Numbered from the stretch's first letter, positions 25,571 through 33,503 are shown. The stretch: DNA of 45,442 nt from Nocardia elegans NBRC 108235 (GCF_001612845.1 NZ_BDBF01000058.1:1-45442), one strand, 5' to 3'. Translations and numbers: made by a program. Notes: generated by a model not told the origin, from the sequence alone.

Positions 25571-26540
25571 TCAGCAACCGGTTCAATTCGACCAGCCACG
25601 GAATCGCCACCGCGAGGGTCGGCACCACCAGGATCGCAGCGGCCGTCGCGTAGGCCGCGGTCGCGATGCGCAGATCGCCGAGCGGACCGGCCAGGCGCTG
25701 GATGCGGATGAGTGTGGTGGGCCCGCCGGCGGCCATGGCTCCCTGCGGGGCGGTGGAATTCGAGCAGGTCACCAGGGCGCGGGCCAGCGGGGTGGGGCCG
25801 GTGACCTTGACGGCGGAATCGTCGGCGAGCAGTTCGATCAGCAGCTTCACCGAATCCAGCGCGGATTTGCTGCGCACCACCCGGGGGAATGCCTCGTGCG
25901 CGGCGGTGAACGCCTCCAGCACCAGGTCGTGGCGCGCCCGCAGATGCGAACGCTCATGGCTGACGATCGCGGTCAGCTCGGATTTCGACAGGTTCGCGAA
26001 CGTTCCCTGGCTCAGCACCACGCGCTGGCGCAGACCGGGCAGGCAATAGGCGATGGGCTCGGCGGCGGCGAGGACGCGGATATCCGCGGCACGGGTCCCG
26101 GCCAGCGGCGAGGCCGCGATCAGATCGCCGTGCCCGATGTCGCCGCCCTGGTCGAGCAGGTCGACCAGCATCCGGTGCCGGGCCCGGCGGCGGCGGGTGT
26201 GCACGCCGACCCGGATCGCGGCGTAGATCAGGCGCGCGCCGACCAGCAGGGTGAGCGCGAAGACGACGACGTAGATCAGCCAGAGGCCCAGGCCGAGCGC
26301 GTCGATCTCCTTGGTCGGGGAGGTGGTGGGGCGACCGTCGGGGCCCGGGACCAGCAGCAGACTGGCGATGGCCAGCCCGGATCCGAACGCCGACAACACC
26401 GCTGCCAGCGCGACCGCCTGCCACAACACCAGCGCCGCGCGGGGAGTCCGGTACGGCCAGGTGGCTCGGCTGAGCAGAGCCGGGACCGGTCCCGCGAGAA
26501 GCAAGGCGAGACCGGCGAAGACCGGCGCTGTTGCGTTCAT
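25563..26540 (-). CDS. M56-family (BlaR1-like) membrane metalloprotease, Rv1845c-like
   Basis: A 325-residue integral membrane protease. Zinc motif His195-Glu196-x-x-His199 (SHERSHLRARHD), with ELLADD after it supplying the third ligand. About four transmembrane helices are seen: two near the N-terminus, one at LWLIYVVVFALTLLVGARLIY, and one at the C-terminus. Unlike BlaR1/MecR1 there is no penicillin-binding sensor domain. Members next to blaI are thought to cleave BlaI or signal to it. It lies 63 bp after blaI on the same strand and overlaps the helicase gene. M. tuberculosis Rv1845c-Rv1846c has the same pair. Confidence 0.9.
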   Translation of the reverse strand: MNATAPVFAGLALLLAGPVPALLSRATWPYRTPRAALVLWQAVALAAVLSAFGSGLAIASLLLVPGPDGRPTTSPTKEIDALGLGLWLIYVVVFALTLLVGARLIYAAIRVGVHTRRRRARHRMLVDLLDQGGDIGHGDLIAASPLAGTRAADIRVLAAAEPIAYCLPGLRQRVVLSQGTFANLSKSELTAIVSHERSHLRARHDLVLEAFTAAHEAFPRVVRSKSALDSVKLLIELLADDSAVKVTGPTPLARALVTCSNSTAPQGAMAAGGPTTLIRIQRLAGPLGDLRIATAAYATAAAILVVPTLAVAIPWLVELNRLLSA

Positions 26541-26603
26541 ACTCAGCTCACTGCGTTGTGGGGCCAGGGGCCCGAGATCGCGGTGCCGGAGAGCACCACG
26601 CAG

Positions 26604-27041
26604 CTACTGCGGCGGGGCGACTCCGTTGTCGTCGGATGCGGTGTTCTCGTCCTCGGACGGGTTGCGCGCGGTCTCGGTTGCTTCGAGCTTAGCGAGTGCA
26701 TCGCGGAGTGCGGCAGCCTCATCCTTTCCGACCTGTTCGACGAAGTGCACGAGCGCGGCGCGCCGGGACCCGACTTCGTCGGCCTGCTGCAGCGCGTCGA
26801 CCATCAGACTGGCCACGAGTTCGTCGCGCGTGTGCACGGGCGCGTACCGATGTGCCCGGTCGTCGCGCTGTTGCACGACCAGATTCTTCTTCGCCAGCCG
26901 CTGTAGCACCGTCATCACCGTGGTGTACGCGAGCTCGCGGCGTGCGGCGAGGGCTTCATGGACCTGCCGTACCGTCTGCGGCTCATCGGCCGACCACAAC
27001 TGGTCCATGACCGCTTTCTCGAGTTCACCAAGACCTGCCAT
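26604..27041 (-). CDS. blaI: BlaI/MecI-family repressor (Rv1846c-like)
   Basis: A 145-residue winged-helix repressor: LGELEKAVMDQLWSADEPQTVRQVHEALA, RELAYTTVMTVLQRLAKKNLVVQQRDDRAHRYAPVHTRDEL, then a dimerisation segment VASLMVDALQQADE. In the mycobacterial system BlaI represses beta-lactamase, itself, the peptidase and other genes, and leaves DNA on beta-lactam exposure. The C-terminal 30 residues are an acidic extension (PSEDENTASDDNG) not needed for DNA binding. An operator-like dyad lies 35 bp upstream. It heads the blaI / M56 / helicase unit. No beta-lactamase gene is in this window. Confidence 0.93.
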   Translation of the reverse strand: MAGLGELEKAVMDQLWSADEPQTVRQVHEALAARRELAYTTVMTVLQRLAKKNLVVQQRDDRAHRYAPVHTRDELVASLMVDALQQADEVGSRRAALVHFVEQVGKDEAAALRDALAKLEATETARNPSEDENTASDDNGVAPPQ

Positions 27042-27075
27042 CCCTCCAGCTTACGGAGGCAACGACACAAATGCG

Positions 27076-27092
27076 TACTACAGTTCGTCGTA
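27076..27092. promoter_or_regulatory. candidate BlaI operator
   Basis: TACTAC-AGTTC-GTCGTA: 6-bp arms with one mismatch around a 5-bp centre, 35 bp upstream of the blaI start. The TAC/GTA half-sites fit the TACA/TGTA type known for BlaI/MecI operators. It may also affect the ABC-transporter ATPase, whose 3' end is only 27 bp away. Confidence 0.6.
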
Positions 27093-27118
27093 ACCCGTCG
27101 GTAGCTGTGTGGGATTTT

Positions 27119-28009
27119 TCATAACCCGGTCGGGGAACTCGTTTCGGCATCGTCCAGGCGCGGTCCGCCGACGGCGCCGACGACGTGCCGCGCGCCGATG
27201 GGCACGATCATCGGGCGCTCCGACACCGGATCGGTGTGCACCTCGGCACGCAGGCCGAAGACCGTCCGCAACAGTTCGGTGTCGATCACCTCGCTCGGCG
27301 CGCCCTGGGCGACGATGCGGCCCTCGCGCATGACGATCAGCCGGTCGCTGTAGCGGATGGCCAGATTCAGATCGTGCAACACCATGACCACGGTCCGGCC
27401 CAGATCGTCGTGCAGCCGGTCCACGAGGTCGAGCACTTCCAGCGAGTGGGCCAGATCGAGATAGGTGGTGGGCTCGTCGAGCAGCAGAATGTCGGTGCCC
27501 TGGGCCAGTGCCATGGAAATCCATGCCCGCTGGCGCTGCCCGCCCGACAGTTCGTCGAGGGTGCGGTCGGCCAGTTCCGACACGCCGGTCTGGGCGAGGG
27601 CGTGCGCGACCTCTGTTTCGTCGTCGGCCGACCATTGGCGCAGCCAGGACTGATGCGGGTGGCGGCCGCGCGCGACCAGATCGGCCACCGTCAGCCCCTC
27701 CGGCGCGACCGGTGTCTGCGGCAGCATGCCGACGATGCGGGCGACGTCGCGGGTTTTCATGGTGGCGATCGCCTTGCCGTCCAACAGAACTCGGCCCGCG
27801 TTCGGCCGCAGTAGCCGGCCCAGTCCGCGCAGCAGCGTGGATTTGCCGCAGCCGTTCGGCCCGATCACCGTGGTGATGAGGCCGGGTTCGATATCGACGC
27901 TGAGGCCGTCGACGATGACACGGCCGCCGTAGCCGAGGGTGATGTTCTCCGCGGCGAGGCGGTGGGCGTCGTCGTTGCCGGTGTTCCGGTGCGGGGTTCG
28001 GGTGCTCAC
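27119..28009 (-). CDS. ferric-siderophore ABC transporter, ATP-binding protein
   Basis: A 296-residue FepC/FhuC-type ATPase: Walker A GPNGCGKST at residues 50-58, Q-loop LPQTP, signature LSGGQRQRAWISMA, Walker B ILLLDEPTTYLD and switch histidine VLHDLN. It powers import of ferric siderophores through the two FecCD permeases upstream. The start GTG 28009 overlaps the permease stop (GTGA), so all three are translated in series. The C-terminal 40 residues extend past the usual family end (TDPVSERPMIVPIG). No substrate-binding lipoprotein gene is present nearby, so a distant one must serve it. Iron regulation is indicated by the box at 30346-30364. Confidence 0.94.
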   Translation of the reverse strand: MSTRTPHRNTGNDDAHRLAAENITLGYGGRVIVDGLSVDIEPGLITTVIGPNGCGKSTLLRGLGRLLRPNAGRVLLDGKAIATMKTRDVARIVGMLPQTPVAPEGLTVADLVARGRHPHQSWLRQWSADDETEVAHALAQTGVSELADRTLDELSGGQRQRAWISMALAQGTDILLLDEPTTYLDLAHSLEVLDLVDRLHDDLGRTVVMVLHDLNLAIRYSDRLIVMREGRIVAQGAPSEVIDTELLRTVFGLRAEVHTDPVSERPMIVPIGARHVVGAVGGPRLDDAETSSPTGL

Positions 28010-29238
28010 AATGTCGCCTTCCGGTTCACGCGTATCAGCAGCAACAGCAGGAACGGTCCGCCGAACGCGGCGGTGACCAGGCCGACCGGCAAGTCGACCG
28101 GTACGACGGTTCGGGCCGCGACATCGGCGGTGATCACGATCAGCGCCCCGGTCAGCGCCGAGCCGATGACCGGCTCCCCGGGGGTGTGCAGCAGCCGGCG
28201 GGCGATCTGCGGCGCGGCCAGCCCGACGAAGGCCAGCGGGCCGACCGCCGCGGTGGCCAGTGCCGCCGCCGCCACCGCGGCGCCGATCAGCACCAACTGC
28301 TGGGTCCGTACGCGCACACCGAGCGCGTGAGTGGTGTCGGATCCGAAGCGCAGTGCGGCCAGGGTGCGCGCCGAACCCGCCGCGATGAGAACCACGACGA
28401 CGAGTCCAGCCGCCGCCGCACTCGTCCGGTTCCAGTCCGCGCCGTTGAGCGAGCCGGTGAGCCACAGTTGCGCCCGGGCGGCGTCGTCGAGGCTCGCCCG
28501 CGTGACGAGCCAGTTGATACCGGCCAGCAACAGCGCGTTGACCCCGATCCCGATGAGGATGAACCGCATTCCGCTCAGCCCGGTGTCGCCGCCGCTGTTG
28601 CGGCCCAGCGCCAGGAGGCCGATCAGTGCGGCCGTGGCCAGTCCACCCGCGAGTGCCGCGAGCGGAACACCCAGCGACGCGACGATGCCGGTGGCGGTGC
28701 CGCCCGCACCGGCCAGCACGGCGACCGCGGCGAAGCTCGCCCCGGAGGTGATGCCGAGGACGTCGGGGCTCGCGAGCGGATTGTGCAGGATCGACTGCGT
28801 GATCGCGCCCGCGATGCCGAGCGCCGCTCCGGCCACCAGCGCGGTCACAGCGCGTGGCAGACGCGATTCCATGACGACGTAGCGTTGGGAGCGGGTGCCG
28901 CCGCCGGTCAGCACGTCCAGCACCCGCGCGAGGGCGATGTGATAGTCGCCGACGGAGATGTCCACGACGAACAGCACCACGATCGCGGCGGCGAGGGCCA
29001 GCAACGTCAGCAGCATCGAAAGACGAAGGACCGCAGACATTCCGGCGACCCGGACGGCCGGCCGGACTCGTGCCGGCGCCACGCCGGATCGGTCCGCGCC
29101 GGGAGCGCTCGTCGAATCGCCGACCAACCCGGCCGCCGCTTCGCTGTCGGCGCCCCCGGCCCGTCGGTCTCCGTTCCCTGGTTCGGTACCCGATTCCGTG
29201 CCGACGTCGGAAGTGCGGATATCGCTGCGCGCGTTCAC
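28006..29238 (-). CDS. FecCD-family iron-siderophore permease, subunit 2
   Basis: A 410-residue FepG-type permease with about ten transmembrane helices. Family segments: RLPRAVTALVAGAALGIAGAITQSILHNPLASPDVLGITSGASF (the NPLA-P-LGI hallmark), GIGVNALLLAGINWLV, LWLTGSLNGADW, LGVRVRTQ and GPLAFVGLAAPQIARRL near the ATPase contact. The first 65 residues are a hydrophilic, Gly/Ala/Asp-rich extension before the first helix; the start GTG 29238 is fixed by its 4-bp overlap with the stop of permease 1. That long cytoplasmic N-terminus is unusual for the family and may be species-specific. Confidence 0.92.
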   Translation of the reverse strand: MNARSDIRTSDVGTESGTEPGNGDRRAGGADSEAAAGLVGDSTSAPGADRSGVAPARVRPAVRVAGMSAVLRLSMLLTLLALAAAIVVLFVVDISVGDYHIALARVLDVLTGGGTRSQRYVVMESRLPRAVTALVAGAALGIAGAITQSILHNPLASPDVLGITSGASFAAVAVLAGAGGTATGIVASLGVPLAALAGGLATAALIGLLALGRNSGGDTGLSGMRFILIGIGVNALLLAGINWLVTRASLDDAARAQLWLTGSLNGADWNRTSAAAAGLVVVVLIAAGSARTLAALRFGSDTTHALGVRVRTQQLVLIGAAVAAAALATAAVGPLAFVGLAAPQIARRLLHTPGEPVIGSALTGALIVITADVAARTVVPVDLPVGLVTAAFGGPFLLLLLIRVNRKATL

Positions 29239-30305
29239 AGTTCGGCCACCTTCCGCCGGCGCACCAGGGCGATGAAACAGGGTGCGCCGATCGCGGCCAG
29301 CACGATACCGGCCTGCAACTCGCCGGGCGGGGCGATCACCCGGCCGACGACATCGGCCAGCAGCAGCACGATTGCCCCGAGCAGTGCCGAATACGGAATC
29401 AGCCAGCGGTGATCCGGACCGGTGATCATGCGGCCCAGGTGCGGAACGACCAATCCGAGAAAGGCGATCGGGCCGACCGCGGCCGTCGCGGCGCCGGTCA
29501 GCAGCACCACCGCGGTGAGTCCGATGGCGCGGTTGCGCGCGATGTTCACCCCGAGCCCGCGCGCGACATCCTCGCCGAGCCCGATCGCGTTGAGCCCGGG
29601 CGCGACCAGGATCGCCAGCACCGTTCCCGCGAGGATGAACGGCACCACCTGGGCCGCCACCGCGGGTTCGTGTCCGGCGGGAGTGCCGACCACCCAGAAG
29701 CGGTAGGTGTCCAGCGCGGCCGGATCGAGCAGGATCACCGCGTTGGTCAGCGCCTGCAGCAGCGCGGTGACCGCCGCACCGGCGAGGACCAGCGTCAACG
29801 GGGTGGATCGGCCGCCGCCGCTCGCCGACGCGCCGAACACCACCACACCGGCCGCCAGTGCTCCGGCGAAGGCGAACCAGATGTACTGGCTCGGCTGGGT
29901 GAGCGCGAACAGATGGATGCCGAGTGCGGCCAAAAAAGCCGCACCCGCGTTGAGTCCCAGCAATCCCGCATCGGCGAGCGGATTGCGCGTGTAGCCCTGG
30001 ATCAGCGCGCCCGCGACACCGAGTGCGGCGCCGGTGAGCAGCGCGAGAACCGTTCGGGGCAGGCGCAATTCGCGCACGATCCGGTCGGCCTGCCCGTCCG
30101 CGGGGCAGGTGAACGGCACGCCGTCCGGACAGGAGACGGCGTGCCAGATCTCGGCTGGGGACAGGGATTTCGCGCCGACGGCGAGTCCGGCGACTACGGC
30201 GAGCAGCAGCACCCCGGTCAGGAGTGCCAGGCCGGTCGCACGGCGACGGGGGGTGGTGACTGCGGCGGACACGGCGGCGAACGACTCCTGGGTGACGCGT
30301 TTCAT
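29235..30305 (-). CDS. FecCD-family iron-siderophore permease, subunit 1
   Basis: A 356-residue FepD-type permease. LRLPRTVLALLTGAALGVAGALIQGYTRNPLADAGLLGLNAGAAF is the conserved core; YRFWVVGTPAGHE, LGLGVNIARNRAIGL-like (RGLGVNIARNRAIG) and GPIAFLGLVVPHLGRMITG follow. Two cysteines (SCPDGVPFTCP) lie in the first external loop and could form a disulfide. It heads the minus-strand importer operon (permease 1, permease 2, ATPase), all joined by 4-bp overlaps. ATG 30305 is 41-59 bp from an IdeR-type iron box, so iron repression is likely. It is divergent from the FhuF-like gene. Confidence 0.93.
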   Translation of the reverse strand: MKRVTQESFAAVSAAVTTPRRRATGLALLTGVLLLAVVAGLAVGAKSLSPAEIWHAVSCPDGVPFTCPADGQADRIVRELRLPRTVLALLTGAALGVAGALIQGYTRNPLADAGLLGLNAGAAFLAALGIHLFALTQPSQYIWFAFAGALAAGVVVFGASASGGGRSTPLTLVLAGAAVTALLQALTNAVILLDPAALDTYRFWVVGTPAGHEPAVAAQVVPFILAGTVLAILVAPGLNAIGLGEDVARGLGVNIARNRAIGLTAVVLLTGAATAAVGPIAFLGLVVPHLGRMITGPDHRWLIPYSALLGAIVLLLADVVGRVIAPPGELQAGIVLAAIGAPCFIALVRRRKVAEL

Positions 30306-30345
30306 GGCGATCGAACACTTGCGCAGCGACCTGTCGCCGTACGAC

Positions 30346-30364
30346 TCTGGTAAGCCTAACCTAT
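30346..30364. promoter_or_regulatory. IdeR/DmdR-type iron box (divergent promoter region)
   Basis: The sequence around GGTAAGCCTAACCTA matches the 19-bp actinobacterial iron-box palindrome TTAGGTTAGGCTAACCTAA at 14 of 19 positions. It lies between the divergent importer operon and the FhuF-like gene, so IdeR with Fe2+ probably represses both. Confidence 0.8.
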
Positions 30365-30405
30365 CTTCCGTTGCCGACCGTAATGCCGAACGTTGAGGGG
30401 GTTCG

Positions 30406-31113
30406 ATGTCCGAACCAGTGACGATTTTCCCGGCTCGCCGTCCGGAGCCGGCGTTCGAACAGATCTGCGTCCGGCTGCGCGCGTTGCAGCCCGGGCACCC
30501 GCGGGTCTACGCCATGGCGGCGATGGCCGAACAGGGCCGCCGGCGGTGGTGGCGACTGGCCGACGGGGTGTGTGAAGGTCGCATCGAGTTGATGTACCGC
30601 CGGCATGCGGCGGAGATGGTCAGCGCCGAGATCGCCGCCGAGGTGGTCGCCACCGCGCTGATCCATGCCGTGGTCGGCCGGGTGGTCGCGCTGATGGTCT
30701 GCGACAACCGGGCCTGGGATCCGGGGCTCGAGAATCTGTGGGTGCACAGCGACAACGACGGCGGGCTGGACTGGGCGGGCCTGTCGGACACGACGATTCG
30801 CGTGGTGGCGGGTGATCCGCTGACGGGGCGGCCGGGTGTGGTGACGGTGCCGTGTGATCGGGCGCTGTCGGTGTGGCTGGCGCATCGCTGCGAGGCGGCG
30901 CTGACCTTGGTGTGCGAGAGCCTGCAGCGCTGCGCGGGGCTGAGCCGGGCGCGATTCTGGAATCTCGTGGGCGAAACCGTCGTGGGCGCGGCCACCTATG
31001 TTCCGGAACTGGCGCGGACCGGCGCGGATGCCGGGACCGAGCGGGGGCAGGCGTTGCTGCTGGCATTGGCCGATCGCGGGTTGCCGGTGCGTCGCTCTTG
31101 CTTAGTTAGGTAA
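30406..31113 (+). CDS. FhuF-like siderophore-iron reductase, C-terminal Fe-S motif truncated
   Basis: A 235-residue protein resembling FhuF-family ferric-siderophore reductases, which release iron by reducing imported siderophore complexes. The N-terminal and middle parts (FEQICVRLRALQPGH..., AALTLVCESLQRCAGLSRARFWNLVGETVVGAATYVPELA) fit the family. FhuF proteins end with RRSCCLxYR...CxxC, four cysteines that hold a [2Fe-2S] cluster. Here the frame reads LPVRRSC and then LVR and stop: only the first cysteine remains and no frame downstream restores the others. An iron box overlaps the stop codon. The start has GAGGGGG five bases upstream. Family call by eye, moderate; the truncation is clear if the call is right. 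Confidence 0.68.
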   Translation: MSEPVTIFPARRPEPAFEQICVRLRALQPGHPRVYAMAAMAEQGRRRWWRLADGVCEGRIELMYRRHAAEMVSAEIAAEVVATALIHAVVGRVVALMVCDNRAWDPGLENLWVHSDNDGGLDWAGLSDTTIRVVAGDPLTGRPGVVTVPCDRALSVWLAHRCEAALTLVCESLQRCAGLSRARFWNLVGETVVGAATYVPELARTGADAGTERGQALLLALADRGLPVRRSCLVR

Positions 31114-31124
31114 GCCTGACCTAC
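31106..31124 (+). promoter_or_regulatory. second IdeR/DmdR-type iron box, over the fhuF-like stop codon
   Basis: TTAGGTAAGCCTGACCTAC matches the 19-bp iron-box consensus at 15 of 19 positions. It fills the spacer between TTGCTT (31098-31103) and TACACT (31122-31127), which are 18 bp apart and promoter-like, pointing right. No protein gene follows on this strand. Confidence 0.75.
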
Positions 31125-31133
31125 ACTTGACTC

Positions 31134-31232
31134 GGCGTCCGGATCGAGTGAGAGTCCCGAGGGCTGCGGTCGACTCCCCGGTCCACTGCCCGCGGCGGGC
31201 CCTTCGTCACGAAGGGCCCGCCGCGTCGTTTT
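31134..31232 (+). ncRNA. putative iron-repressed small RNA (about 100 nt)
   Basis: Between a promoter-like pair with an embedded iron box and a strong intrinsic terminator lies about 60 nt of unassigned sequence plus the terminator stem. No start codon with a ribosome site and no closed frame is present before the terminator. If transcribed it would be a short RNA made when iron is scarce, analogous in logic to RyhB. It could equally be the remnant 5' region of a deleted iron-regulated gene. Confidence 0.35.
31191..31225 (+). terminator. strong intrinsic terminator
   Basis: A perfect 16-bp stem (31191-31206 with 31210-31225) with a 3-nt loop, followed by TCGTTTT. It ends any transcript from the fhuF-like gene or from the promoter at 31098-31127. 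Confidence 0.9.
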
Positions 31233-31285
31233 CGAGCTCCCGTGCGCGAATCCCCAAGTGCTGGTGCGTGTTTCGCGGACACGAC

Positions 31286-31325
31286 GATGCCCGGTCCACC
31301 GCCGGGTGGCGGCGAACCGGGCATC
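31286..31325 (-). terminator. hairpin terminator of metY
   Basis: GATGCCCGGT (31286-31295) pairs with ACCGGGCATC (31316-31325); an inner CCACC/GGTGG stem extends the structure. It lies 9 bp past the metY stop on the minus strand. Confidence 0.75.
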
Positions 31326-31333
31326 GGCGAGAA

Positions 31334-32659
31334 CTAGTGCGTGGCGGCGAAGCCGGTCCGCAGGTCGGCGAGGATGTCCTCGATCCCCTCGATGCCCACC
31401 GCGAGCCGGACCAGGCCCGGCGTCACACCCGCGTTCAGCTGCTCCTCGGGCGTCAGCTGCGAATGCGTGGTCGAGGCCGGGTGAATGACCAGCGAACGCA
31501 CATCGCCGATGTTGGCGACATGGCTGTGCAGGGTCAGCGCGTCGACGAACCGCTTACCCGCGTCCACGCCGCCCGCCAGCTCGAAGCCGACGATCGCGCT
31601 GGTGCCCTTCGGGGCCAATTCGCGGCCGCGCTCGTACCACGGCGACGACGGCAGGCCCGCGTAGAAGACGCTGGTCACCTCGGGCCGCTCGGTGAGGAAC
31701 TCCGCGACCGCTTGCGCGTTGGCGACGTGCCGTTCCACCCGCAGGCTCAGCGTCTCGAGACCTTGGGCGATCAGGAACGCGTTGAACGGGGCCACCGCGG
31801 AGCCGAGGTCACGCAGCAACTGCACTCGTGCCTTCAGCGCGTAGGCCGGCGCACCCAGATCGGCGAACACCGCGCCGTGGTAGCTGGGATCCGGGGTGGT
31901 GAAGCCGGGGAAGCGCGAGTTGCCCTGCTCGTCGGTCACCGTCCAGTCGAAGGTGCCGCCGTCGACGATCACGCCGGCGATCGCGGCGCCGTGGCCGCCG
32001 AGGTACTTCGTCGCCGAGTGCACGACGATGTCGGCGCCGTGCTTCAGCGGCTGGATCAGGTACGGGGTCGGCACCGTGTTGTCCACGATGAACGGCACAC
32101 CGGCGGTGTGGGCCACCTCGGCCAGGCCCGGCAGGTCCAGGATGTGGTTCTGCGGGTTGGACACCGTCTCGCCGTAGAGCGCCTTGGTGTTCGGGCGGAT
32201 CGCGGCGCGCCACTGGTCCAGATCGTCGGGATCTTCGACGAACGACACCTCGATGCCCAGCTTCGGCAGCGTGTAGTGGAACAGGTTGTAGGTGCCGCCG
32301 TAGAGGCGCGGACTCGACACGATGTGGTCACCGGCGCCCGCGATGTTGAGGATCGCGAAGGTTTCGGCGGCCTGGCCCGAGGAGAGCAGCAGCGCCGCCA
32401 CACCACCCTCGAGGGCGGCGATGCGCTGCTCGACCGCGTCCTGGGTGGGGTTCATGATGCGGGTGTAGATGTTGCCGGGCTCGGCCAGACCGAACAGCGC
32501 CGCCGCGTGATCGGTATCGCGGAAGGTGTAGGAGGTGGTCTGGTAGATCGGCAGCGCGCGAGCGTTGGTGGTGCCGTCGGGAATCTGGCCGACGTGGACC
32601 TGCTTGGTCTCGAAGCTCCAGTTCTGCGCCGGATCGTTCGGCTCGACGGAGTCGGTCAT
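31334..32659 (-). CDS. metY: O-acetylhomoserine sulfhydrylase
   Basis: A 441-residue Cys/Met-metabolism PLP enzyme of the MetY/Met17 type, which makes homocysteine from O-acetylhomoserine and sulfide. N-terminal FETKQVHVGQIPDGTTNARALPIYQTTSYTF and YTRIMNPTQDAVEQRIAALEGG are characteristic. The PLP lysine is Lys218 in HSATKYLGGHG. Length (about 430-440) suits MetY rather than the shorter MetB or MetZ. ATG 32659 has GGAG nine bases upstream. It lies 88 bp after the OsmC gene on the same strand. No SAM riboswitch is visible in that gap. From memory, mycobacteria carry metC (Rv3340) of the same family elsewhere. Confidence 0.95.
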   Translation of the reverse strand: MTDSVEPNDPAQNWSFETKQVHVGQIPDGTTNARALPIYQTTSYTFRDTDHAAALFGLAEPGNIYTRIMNPTQDAVEQRIAALEGGVAALLLSSGQAAETFAILNIAGAGDHIVSSPRLYGGTYNLFHYTLPKLGIEVSFVEDPDDLDQWRAAIRPNTKALYGETVSNPQNHILDLPGLAEVAHTAGVPFIVDNTVPTPYLIQPLKHGADIVVHSATKYLGGHGAAIAGVIVDGGTFDWTVTDEQGNSRFPGFTTPDPSYHGAVFADLGAPAYALKARVQLLRDLGSAVAPFNAFLIAQGLETLSLRVERHVANAQAVAEFLTERPEVTSVFYAGLPSSPWYERGRELAPKGTSAIVGFELAGGVDAGKRFVDALTLHSHVANIGDVRSLVIHPASTTHSQLTPEEQLNAGVTPGLVRLAVGIEGIEDILADLRTGFAATH

Positions 32660-32747
32660 GGGTTTCAGCTCCAAAATATGTAGGTGGGATGGATCGTCGC
32701 GCACGAGGCGGCGGTGCGCCGCCCCAGAATGCCCGATTCGTGAAGAA

Positions 32748-33290
32748 TCAGGCGGGAACTGCGGAGTTTTCCAACTCCGGTGTGATCAGTGTGGTCAGCA
32801 CGGGCGTCGGCCCGGTGGAGATATCGAGAACCGGGCAGTGGGCGTCCACGGCGGCCTGCAGTTCAGCGTAGCGCTGCGTCGGCTCCGGGCCACGAATGTG
32901 CACATTCACCCGCACCTGCTGGAACCCGGCGCGCACGCTGTCGTCGAGTCCGAAGAAGCCGCGCACGTCGAGGTCGCCCTCGGCCTCGATGCGCAGATCG
33001 TCGACGACGATGCCGAGTCGTTGCGCCCAGAACCGGTAGGTCACCACCTGACACGAGATCAACGCCGCCAGATAGAACTCGACCGGATTCGGCGCGGTGC
33101 CCGCGCCGCCCAGCGCTGCCGGCTCGTCCACCCGGACCGTATACGTGCCGGCCGTGACGGCGCTGCCGACGGCGCCCTCCGCGACTCCGGCAGCGGAAAA
33201 CAGGACCTGCGCCTTCGCCGGATCGCCGGCCACGGCCTGTGCGGTGGCGTCGACGATGTCGTTGAGCGGAGTGTCCGATGCGGCTGTCAT
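32748..33290 (-). CDS. OsmC-family peroxidase-like protein
   Basis: A 180-residue OsmC/Ohr-family protein. The two conserved cysteines are Cys80 (AALISCQVVTYRFWAQRLG) and Cys152 (VDAHCPVLD), the pair that reduces organic hydroperoxides in this family. ATG 33290 is chosen because the N-terminal helix SDTPLNDIVDATAQAV starts directly after it; an earlier in-frame start at 33350 adds basic sequence without homology. It is followed by metY on the same strand; the sulfur or thiol-redox link is plausible. It is divergent from the thioesterase gene. Confidence 0.9.
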   Translation of the reverse strand: MTAASDTPLNDIVDATAQAVAGDPAKAQVLFSAAGVAEGAVGSAVTAGTYTVRVDEPAALGGAGTAPNPVEFYLAALISCQVVTYRFWAQRLGIVVDDLRIEAEGDLDVRGFFGLDDSVRAGFQQVRVNVHIRGPEPTQRYAELQAAVDAHCPVLDISTGPTPVLTTLITPELENSAVPA

Positions 33291-33327
33291 GGCCGCCACG
33301 GTAGGGCCGCGCGGGGGCCGGAGCGAG

Positions 33328-33352
33328 GGTTGCGCTCGCCGTGATCGCAACC
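33328..33352. other. inverted repeat in the osmC/thioesterase intergenic region
   Basis: GGTTGCG (33328-33334) and CGCAACC (33346-33352) form perfect 7-bp arms with 11 bp between them, 38 bp upstream of the OsmC start. It may be an operator for one of the divergent genes. The rest of this 213-bp gap shows nothing I recognise. Confidence 0.4.
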
Positions 33353-33503
33353 GTAGCCGGATCGCCGTGAGTGCGTATGCCGCTGCGGTACAACGATTTT
33401 CACATTGTGCCGCCGGTGTGCTGCTCGATTACCCGTCACCTGCGCGGCCGAGCGCGCGGCACCGCCGTACCGGCCGGTACTCAGGTGGTGTAAGTGTTTT
33501 TCT

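Noticed and set aside
32660..32747. SAM riboswitch in front of metY
   Set aside because: The gap to the OsmC gene is only 88 bp and shows none of the SAM-I or SAM-IV core sequence.
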